Translations under genes and position numbers: made by a program
Shown here: positions 24,686-31,836 of the stretch, piece by piece
Layout of the letters: each line of letters opens with the position of its first letter
How positions within the stretch are numbered: the stretch's first letter is position 1
The notes under the pieces: generated by a model
The model's database searches: none
What the model was told of the DNA's origin: nothing
Seen by the model: only the letters and a program-made list of their open reading frames with translations
From: Nostoc sp. FACHB-280
GTDB lineage: Bacteria; Cyanobacteriota; Cyanobacteriia; Cyanobacteriales; Nostocaceae
DNA length: 34,456 nucleotides
Assembly (NCBI RefSeq): GCF_014697615.1
Contig: NZ_JACJSD010000062.1
Span: 1-34,456, forward strand
Reading direction: 5' to 3'

Positions 24686-27600
24686 ATGCTCACGCAGCTA
24701 TGGCAGTGGCTTAAAACACATTCAAACCAGCCTACTAGTAGTAAACAGACTTTAAAAACTGTTAGCGAACAGGAAATGGTAGAACCACCTCCTGAATTAA
24801 CTAATGCTGATTTGGAACTTCTGTATACCCAACTGCTAGAAGGGGTACATCAAGGACGAGGACAACAATGGGCAATCAAATATCTCCAACGGATGGAAGA
24901 CCGAATTAGTACCGAACGTTGGATAGATTGGTTACTCATTTATGGTGAACGATTGTTAATCTCCTCTGGGCCGCCTAATCAGCAGTTAGCCTCGCAGATG
25001 ATCCAACTAGGGGAACTCAATATCGGCAAAGTTGGTGAACTTTCCTATGACATTGGTATTCGTTTAATGACGAGTCATACCGATGACTGGGAAGAAGCTG
25101 CTGAGGAACAATCTGTTGTCTCGACAACGAATGAAGCAACGAACACTCCAGGGCAGAATTTACTGCGGAATTTGGGCGAATCGCTATGGGAGTACGAGGA
25201 AGCAACTGCACAACCTCCAGAAAATGCAGTTAATCAGGTTGCAGATATGACATCATCCTCGGAAGTTTCGACAGAGAATGTCGCAGAAATTATTTGGGAG
25301 TATACAGGGGAAGAATTTGTAGTTAGTACCATACCCCAAACAGAACCCGCTCAAAATACAGATATCCCGATTTGGGAATATTCTGGGTCAGCATTTACCA
25401 CCACAGCAGAGGAAACTAGCGCAGATGATTTAGCCGCCAGTCTTTGGGGTGATCCCACAGCCGAATTGACTGATAGTCCACCGCCTCTAGAATACGCCAC
25501 GGAAAACACAGATATTCCCACTTGGGAGTATGCACCAGAAACGGCAATAGATAATTTAGCTGCTAGTCTTTGGGGAGACACCGCAACAGAATTGGTAGAT
25601 AGTTCACCACCCCAGACTACAGAAAACGTGAATACATATCCTGGGGAAGCAGAAAGAACAACAGCAACCAGGGAAGACACCGCAGAAGAATTTGCACCCG
25701 CCGCCACCGTGGCTTTTTTAACTCCGGCGGCGGAAGATGTAATTGGTAATTTGGGTGAATTGTCACTAGAATATGCTGATGAACAAGCCAGACTGGTGCG
25801 AACAGGTGTTGCTGAAAATGCTTGGGATCAGTATCTGGCCAATTTAGATCCCACTGTGGCCTACACTTTAGATGAATTGTTGGGCAGGTTGGATCAAAGC
25901 GCCCATTTGGTACAGCAATTGGCAATTAATCTGACAACACAATCTAGTCCGTCTCCCCCAACTACGCCAAATCCAGCTAATACGGCAATTCAAGCCCAAG
26001 CTTGGTTTTATCAAGGTTTGCAACAAGCCAAAACGGGGGATTTGGCAGGTGCGATCGCATCTTATGACCGCGCCATTGAATTACAACCAGAATCACCTGA
26101 GTATTGGTTTAATCGTGGTTTGACTTTGTTCCATTTAGAACGATTTGCCGAAGCGGTGGCGGCTTATGACACAGCAATTGATCTGAAACCAGACCATTAC
26201 AAAGCTTGGTACAATCGTGGCGGTACGCTGGGAGAATTGGGATTATTTGCCGAAGCGATCGCATCTTTTGGTCAGGCGATTGCAATTCACCCCAATTACC
26301 CCGAAGCTTGGGCGAGTCAGGCTTTGGCGTTGTTGAAGTTGGGGCAAGTTTGGGAGGCCATTACCAGTTACGATCAAGCTTTAGAATTGCAACCCCAAGA
26401 CCCGGAAACCTGGTATTACCGAGGCATTGCTTTAGCGGTTAACGAACAATATGAAGATGCGATCGCTTCTTATAATCAAGCTTTAGAACTGCAACCCGAC
26501 TATTACGAAGTTTGGATTGACCGGGGTGTGGTGCTGTTTAATTTGAGACAGTGGTCAGAGGCGATCGCTTCTTGGGATAAAGCCTTAGCAGCCCAATCTG
26601 ATTTTTATTTGGCTTGGTATAACCGGGGTGTGGCGCTGGATAACTTAGGTAGGCGGGAAGAAGCGATCGCCTCCTACGAAAAAGCGATCGCTATTAAACC
26701 CGACTTTCATTTAGCTTGGTATAATCAAGCAGTCGCTTTGTTTTATTTAGACCGCTATACTGAGGCGATCGTTGCCTACGACAACGCACTACAAATCAAA
26801 CTGGATTATTGGGAAGCTTGGATTGGTCGAGGGACAGCAATCGGTCATGTACCAGAAAGTTATGTCTTAAATTTATTAACTAGCGTCGCCATCAATTACC
26901 CAGCTTTAAGACAAGGCGGTTATATAGGTAAACTCGCCAGCTATGAACAAGGGTTAAAACACATCCGTCCAGACACTCACCCAGAGGGTTGGGGTAGATT
27001 ACATTTGGCGATTGGTAATACCCATTATGAGCAAGGTAAAAAACAACCTGCTTCTCGTCAACATTGGCGCAAATCTGTATTTGAATACAACCAAGCCCTG
27101 TTAACTCTCAGTTGGGAAGGATTTCCCCAATTACATTTAGAAATACTGCAATCTTTAGTCAAAGTTCTGTTAGGTTTAGGACAAATTACCCAAGCCCAAG
27201 AATTACAACAACGGGCGGCTAATTTATTGCAAGCATTGTTGAGTGATGCTGCACGTTCTGATGAAAATAAAAAACAGTTGGCGCTAAAATTTGCGGGAAT
27301 TGGGCAATTAGGCGTTGACTTTTTAGTAGAATCGGGTGACTTGGTAGAAGCTTGGGAATTAGCCGAACAAATCAAAAATGCTTGTTTGCAATGGCTAATA
27401 TTTGGCTGGCAAAATGAAATTTATTTTCTTAACTATAATTCAGTTCAAGAGTTACTGAACCCCAACACGGCAATTATTTACTGGCATATTAGCCCAGCAG
27501 CACTGCACACATTTATTATTAAAGATGGCGCTCCTTCGCCAATTTTAGTGTTTATTCCTGTGCAAGCAAGGGGTAATATCTCATCAGCAAATAATAAGCC

Positions 27601-28708
27601 TTTACAAGAGTTACCATTACCAGAATCAACACAAAGATTGATTGCTTTTGAACATTGGTTAGAAGATTGGCATAAAACTTATCAAGATTATTGTGAACAA
27701 GCCCAAGACCCCCAAACTAAAGGCAATCATGTTTGGCGATCGCAGATGGAACACAGGTTGTTAAATCTGCAAAAAATTCTCGAAATTTCCACAATTACCC
27801 AGGAATTGGAAGGAATCACCAACCTCATTTTAATTCCGCACCGCGACTTAGCCAGATTACCTTTACACCTGCTGTTTAATCTGCCTAATTCTGATGCAGA
27901 AATACTCAATCTTCCCGCAAAATTTATTACAAATTATTTGCCTAGTGTCCAAGTAGGGTTGAACTTACAACCCAGAAATATAGAGAACTGGCAAGAACAG
28001 ATATTACTGAGTGTTGAATCTCCAGCACAGACAAATTATGCACCACCAAAATTTGCCAAGTTGGAATCAGAAGTTATTACCCAGATGTTTGAACATCACC
28101 AACGCATCCAAGCTGAAGCCGCTATTAAAACTACTGTGGAGAAAGCCTTAGCTGATGATTACAATCTCTTGCATTTTACCGGGCAAGTTATCAACAATTT
28201 CATTGACCAAAATAAATCAGAATTAACATTAGCAAGAGAAGAAAAACTCACCCTTACAGAAATCTGTCAAAAAAACCTCACTAGTTACAATTTAGTCTTA
28301 CTATCGGCGTGTAAATTTACCAGTCATATTAACCAAAATATTACTACTGAATATGTCTCTTTGGTGAATGGTTTTCTGTGTGGTGGTGTCCCGCAAGTAA
28401 TTAGTACTCTGTGGAATGTGGAATCATCGGCGAGTGCATTATTAATTATCGAATTTTATCGCCGGCTGCAAGTCAACAAATCACCAGCCACGGCTTTAAC
28501 AGAAGCAACTACATGGTTACAAGAAGTCACCGCCGGCGAATTGGCTATTTGGTATGAAAATTTAATTAAAACTCTGCATCCAGATGAGTTACGAATTAGG
28601 ACTTATTTAGCTACACATTTATATAGAATTAGCAAAATAGTTCCTGAGAGAAAGCCTTATAATCATCCTTATTATTGGGCAGGTTTTATCATTACAGGGA
28701 GGAATTAA
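24686..28708 (+). CDS. TPR-CHAT protein with catalytic His replaced by Gln
   Basis: About 1340 aa. Layout: N-terminal helical module shared with the upstream 227-aa protein (1-130). An acidic spacer (130-360) carries repeated WEY motifs (LWEYEEAT, IWEYTGEEF, IWEYSGSAF, TWEYAPET) and two copies of LAASLWGD...ELxDSxPP. Eight 34-residue TPRs follow (about 435-706), then a helical link, then a C-terminal CHAT caspase-like domain (about 905-1340). CHAT signatures present are LVLLSACKF (Cys1209), FLCGGVPQVISTLWNV and EFYRRL. The catalytic FAGHG motif reads FTGQV (Gln1167), so the His of the dyad is missing and proteolysis is doubtful. I start at ATG 24686, aligned with the paralogue; a GTG two codons upstream is also possible. 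The pseudokinase gene follows after 134 bp. Confidence 0.88.
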   Translation: MLTQLWQWLKTHSNQPTSSKQTLKTVSEQEMVEPPPELTNADLELLYTQLLEGVHQGRGQQWAIKYLQRMEDRISTERWIDWLLIYGERLLISSGPPNQQLASQMIQLGELNIGKVGELSYDIGIRLMTSHTDDWEEAAEEQSVVSTTNEATNTPGQNLLRNLGESLWEYEEATAQPPENAVNQVADMTSSSEVSTENVAEIIWEYTGEEFVVSTIPQTEPAQNTDIPIWEYSGSAFTTTAEETSADDLAASLWGDPTAELTDSPPPLEYATENTDIPTWEYAPETAIDNLAASLWGDTATELVDSSPPQTTENVNTYPGEAERTTATREDTAEEFAPAATVAFLTPAAEDVIGNLGELSLEYADEQARLVRTGVAENAWDQYLANLDPTVAYTLDELLGRLDQSAHLVQQLAINLTTQSSPSPPTTPNPANTAIQAQAWFYQGLQQAKTGDLAGAIASYDRAIELQPESPEYWFNRGLTLFHLERFAEAVAAYDTAIDLKPDHYKAWYNRGGTLGELGLFAEAIASFGQAIAIHPNYPEAWASQALALLKLGQVWEAITSYDQALELQPQDPETWYYRGIALAVNEQYEDAIASYNQALELQPDYYEVWIDRGVVLFNLRQWSEAIASWDKALAAQSDFYLAWYNRGVALDNLGRREEAIASYEKAIAIKPDFHLAWYNQAVALFYLDRYTEAIVAYDNALQIKLDYWEAWIGRGTAIGHVPESYVLNLLTSVAINYPALRQGGYIGKLASYEQGLKHIRPDTHPEGWGRLHLAIGNTHYEQGKKQPASRQHWRKSVFEYNQALLTLSWEGFPQLHLEILQSLVKVLLGLGQITQAQELQQRAANLLQALLSDAARSDENKKQLALKFAGIGQLGVDFLVESGDLVEAWELAEQIKNACLQWLIFGWQNEIYFLNYNSVQELLNPNTAIIYWHISPAALHTFIIKDGAPSPILVFIPVQARGNISSANNKPLQELPLPESTQRLIAFEHWLEDWHKTYQDYCEQAQDPQTKGNHVWRSQMEHRLLNLQKILEISTITQELEGITNLILIPHRDLARLPLHLLFNLPNSDAEILNLPAKFITNYLPSVQVGLNLQPRNIENWQEQILLSVESPAQTNYAPPKFAKLESEVITQMFEHHQRIQAEAAIKTTVEKALADDYNLLHFTGQVINNFIDQNKSELTLAREEKLTLTEICQKNLTSYNLVLLSACKFTSHINQNITTEYVSLVNGFLCGGVPQVISTLWNVESSASALLIIEFYRRLQVNKSPATALTEATTWLQEVTAGELAIWYENLIKTLHPDELRIRTYLATHLYRISKIVPERKPYNHPYYWAGFIITGRN

Positions 28709-28842
28709 GAGGCTGTTTTGAAGAACAAAAGAATAAAATCTTTCTTCCCAACTCCCTATTTCTTAGCGGAAAGTCTAATTGCTTTGGGCAGACATTCAGT
28801 GTAGGATGCGGCAGATAAGAGCGATCGCTAAGGGTTTCCGTC

Positions 28843-31080
28843 GTGGTTTATGAACAAATCAAAGCCAAATTACCGCAGAGGTTTTTCCCAAAATCAGAAA
28901 ACCCACCAGTTGTAGAACCGGAACCGATTTTAACTCCTGTAACTTTGCCACCACCAACGCCTGTGGGGGTGGATATCATTTACCACAAATATCGCTGCTG
29001 GACGGGGAATACTTTAGGCTGTGAATGGACAGAAAAAACATTAGAACAAAACCCGACGGCTAAAACTTGTCAAAACTGTGGTTTTCCGGCGATTATCCCT
29101 GCTAAAACTGAATTTCGGGGATATAAAGGGCGATATCGCATAGATAAGTATATCGGAAATCGCGGTTTAGGGCGTTTATATCAGGGAATACAGCTAACAG
29201 ACCAACAGCCAGCAATTATTAAAGAATATTTATTACCCCAATTGGTTTTTAACGCTGAAGAAACCAGAGACAGAAAACAAGCTTTTGAACGTTTGGCTGG
29301 TTTGAGTTTAGCTGATGGAAGAATTCAAGATATCCGGCTAAATTTTCCTTGGGATGCAATTTCTGATCCAATTGCTGAACGCTGCTATCTTGTTACTAAT
29401 GGCAATATCGATGCTTATCCTACTCTCAGAACATACCTAAAAGCTACTAATAAACCAATGTCTGAGAGGGAAGTGTATCGTGTGCTTGACCAAGGATTAC
29501 AAACTCTACAATTTCTCCACGGTCAAAAATTTAGTTTACCGACTGGACAAATACAACAGGGAATCGCTCACGGTAATATTCATTTAGATAGTCTGCTGAT
29601 TATGGCAGATACAGCAGAATTTTTTATTCATTTAACAGATTTATCATCATGGGAAAATTTATTTAATTTATCAACAAGTAAAGCTGTGATTCCGACTGTG
29701 GCGAAAGACTTAGTTGATTTAGGATATGTAGCTTTTTATTTATTGCAAGGTAATATTATAGATGCAAATATTGACCCCAGAAAAGAACAATATTGGCAAG
29801 GAATAACTCTTGAATTTAAAGCTTTTTTATTCAGGCTTTTAGAATTAGATAAGCCTTTTAATAATGCTGAAGAAGCTAGAGAAGCATTATTACGAGTTTA
29901 TCAGGTTTTACCAAGGGAAATATTAATAACTACAGAACAACCAGAAACCTCCAAGCCAAAACTTTATCGTCCGTCGATATTACTATTAAGTATTTTGGGG
30001 GGATTATTGTTATGTGGACTGATATTATGGCTAGTTCAGCGATGGAAATCTCCAGAAACTGTGATGGAAGAACCTGTAGTTTGCTGTTTAAAAAGCGTGA
30101 CTGGTGTACCTGGGGGTAAATTTAACTATACTGGTGAAAAAGACAGTACTTGGAGTTTTATCCGGCGACAAAGCAATTTAATCTTGCAAAATCAAACACT
30201 GGAAGAAACGTTAAAGGCAAGTCAGCCAAAATTGCAGTTAAATTATCAACCAGAGGATAGTATAGAACAAGCGATCGCCAGCGTCAAAGATAAGCAAAAA
30301 GATTTTGCGATCGCTAATATGGTAGAACCATTGACTCCAGAGTTAAAACATCAAGAATTTGCGTATGATGGTTTAGTGGTATTTGTAGCTTTTAGTTACT
30401 CCAAGCGCGATAAAAGTCTACCACGAGCTTTAAATGGTCAGATTAGTATTCAGCAATTACAAGATTTATATACAGGTAAAATTACTAATTGGCAACAATT
30501 AAAAGGAGCTAATTTACCTAATTTACCAGTTAATATTTACATACCCAAAGACGCAGAAACTATCAGAATATTTGAACAGCGAGTACTCAGGAATGAAGAA
30601 GCGATCGCAACTTTCCGCTATTTAAAACAACAGCAACAATCAAACACATCTTTTACCTATTCTGGTATCAATATCACACCTTTATCAACCTTAGAGATGC
30701 TACAAAAAGTCCTGCGGGACTTTGAAGAAGATAATATTGGTAGTATTGGTTTTGCTACACTCAGTCAAGTATTTGGTCAGTGTTCTGTTTATCCTTTAGC
30801 TATAGCAGATAAAGATAAAGCCGCAGTACAAACTTTAGTACAAGATAATGGAAAGCCAATAAATCCAAATACTGATTTATGCGATGATAAAGGCAGTTAT
30901 CAGCCTAACATCCAAGTATTTAAAACAGGTAGCTATCCCCTCAGCTATTCATTAGTTGTATTGTATCCGGGGGATAACAGCCGTCCTCCCATCGGTCAAA
31001 AATTTGCGGAAATGCTAAGAACCGCAGAAGTACAGCAAATATTAGAGAAAACTGGTTTAGTACCGCTAAGTCGTCAATAA
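28843..31080 (+). CDS. Zinc ribbon / pseudokinase / membrane helix / phosphate-binding-protein-like receptor
   Basis: 745 aa. N-terminal zinc ribbon (C52, C60, C76, C79). A Ser/Thr-kinase-like domain (about 95-355) has a glycine loop YIGNRGLGRLYQG, a candidate VAIK Lys in AIIKEYL (Lys127), AHGNIHLDSLL (242-252) in place of HRDxKxxN, and LTDLSS in place of DFG. The catalytic Asp is Asn, so it is probably a pseudokinase. One membrane helix (about 378-398) leads to an outer domain of about 330 residues of the PstS/type-2 periplasmic-binding fold (YDGLVVFVAFS, LQDLYTGKITNWQQL, IGSIGFATLSQVFG). This reads as a one-protein transmembrane sensor with a solute-binding domain outside and a kinase-fold effector inside. 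The start is GTG at 28843. It probably shares a transcript with the TPR-CHAT gene. Confidence 0.85.
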   Translation: MVYEQIKAKLPQRFFPKSENPPVVEPEPILTPVTLPPPTPVGVDIIYHKYRCWTGNTLGCEWTEKTLEQNPTAKTCQNCGFPAIIPAKTEFRGYKGRYRIDKYIGNRGLGRLYQGIQLTDQQPAIIKEYLLPQLVFNAEETRDRKQAFERLAGLSLADGRIQDIRLNFPWDAISDPIAERCYLVTNGNIDAYPTLRTYLKATNKPMSEREVYRVLDQGLQTLQFLHGQKFSLPTGQIQQGIAHGNIHLDSLLIMADTAEFFIHLTDLSSWENLFNLSTSKAVIPTVAKDLVDLGYVAFYLLQGNIIDANIDPRKEQYWQGITLEFKAFLFRLLELDKPFNNAEEAREALLRVYQVLPREILITTEQPETSKPKLYRPSILLLSILGGLLLCGLILWLVQRWKSPETVMEEPVVCCLKSVTGVPGGKFNYTGEKDSTWSFIRRQSNLILQNQTLEETLKASQPKLQLNYQPEDSIEQAIASVKDKQKDFAIANMVEPLTPELKHQEFAYDGLVVFVAFSYSKRDKSLPRALNGQISIQQLQDLYTGKITNWQQLKGANLPNLPVNIYIPKDAETIRIFEQRVLRNEEAIATFRYLKQQQQSNTSFTYSGINITPLSTLEMLQKVLRDFEEDNIGSIGFATLSQVFGQCSVYPLAIADKDKAAVQTLVQDNGKPINPNTDLCDDKGSYQPNIQVFKTGSYPLSYSLVVLYPGDNSRPPIGQKFAEMLRTAEVQQILEKTGLVPLSRQ

Positions 31081-31163
31081 AGCAGTAAAAGTAGACTATT
31101 GGCTAATTGTCGAGGTGACAAATTGGCGGATATATATAAATCTATTTCTGTAATTGTTTAGCT

Positions 31164-31313
31164 ATGAATGATGACAGTAATCAGCAAAAAAAACTTGCTA
31201 AGTTAGCAGGTAAGGTAATATGCGATCGTCAATTGTTATGGAAGTTGACAGATAAAGTTTATGAACTGATGAAGGAAGATTTACAGCAGCAAAAAGAAAG
31301 ACTTAAAAATTAG
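31164..31313 (+). CDS. 49-aa helical protein preceding the tail tube gene
   Basis: ATG at 31164 to TAG at 31311-31313. The product has a polar start (MNDDSNQQKKLAKLAG), then CDRQLLWKLTDKVYELMKED, then a charged end LQQQKERLKN. It is amphipathic, helical and not membrane-bound. It lies 13 bp before the tail tube gene and 83 bp after the pseudokinase gene, so it is probably translated with the tail gene. Small proteins of this LxDRVYELMxxDL form are, as far as I recall, found next to contractile tail genes, where they may act as a tail chaperone or assembly factor; that is inference. Confidence 0.7.
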   Translation: MNDDSNQQKKLAKLAGKVICDRQLLWKLTDKVYELMKEDLQQQKERLKN

Positions 31314-31326
31314 ATAGGAGTGAGTT

Positions 31327-31830
31327 ATGGCTAATACTAGCCGAGAATTAAACTATGTTACCGCTAATAGATTTTATGTTGAAATTGAGAGTAATATTAC
31401 CGCCTGCTTTACAGAATGCCAAGGCTTAGGTGTGAATATCAAAACTGAAAAATTTGCTGAAGGTGGTGTGAATAATCAACAACGAGTTTTGTTAAGTCCC
31501 GCAGATTTTTCTGATGTTACTCTCAAACGGGGAATTACAAATGACTTAACTTTTTGGAATTGGATGAATAAAATTTTAAGTGGCTCAATAGAACGACGTA
31601 ACGTCAATATTTTAATATTTAATCAAGCTGGTGAAACCATGCAATGTTGGACTTTAATTGGTGCTGTACCTATCTCATGGAAAGCACCAGGTTTAAGCGC
31701 CGATTCTAGCACAGTTGCTATTGAAGAATTAACTTTAACTTATGAAGGCTTAAAAGTTGATAAAACAAGGTCTGGCGGTGCATCAATTTTATCAGGACGC
31801 GATAGTTCAGGTTCATTTGCTAGTAATTAA
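31327..31830 (+). CDS. Contractile-tail tube protein (phage T4 gp19 / eCIS tube family)
   Basis: 167 aa. Begins with NRFYVEIESNITACFTECQGLG, the opening strand and loop typical of gp19-family tube subunits, followed by VNNQQRVLLSP, VTLKRGITND, LTFWNWMNKILSG and the NVNILIFNQAGE...WTLIGAVPISWKAPGL segment. The end, VAIEELTLTYEGLKV, is the closing strand of the family. Subunits stack as hexameric rings to form the inner tube driven through the target membrane. A good ribosome binding site (TAGGAG, 31315-31320) lies 6 bp before the ATG. Contractile systems in cyanobacteria include free eCIS and thylakoid-anchored tCIS; no sheath, baseplate or ATPase gene is visible here to decide which. Confidence 0.92.
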   Translation: MANTSRELNYVTANRFYVEIESNITACFTECQGLGVNIKTEKFAEGGVNNQQRVLLSPADFSDVTLKRGITNDLTFWNWMNKILSGSIERRNVNILIFNQAGETMQCWTLIGAVPISWKAPGLSADSSTVAIEELTLTYEGLKVDKTRSGGASILSGRDSSGSFASN

Positions 31831-31836
31831 AAGTAT

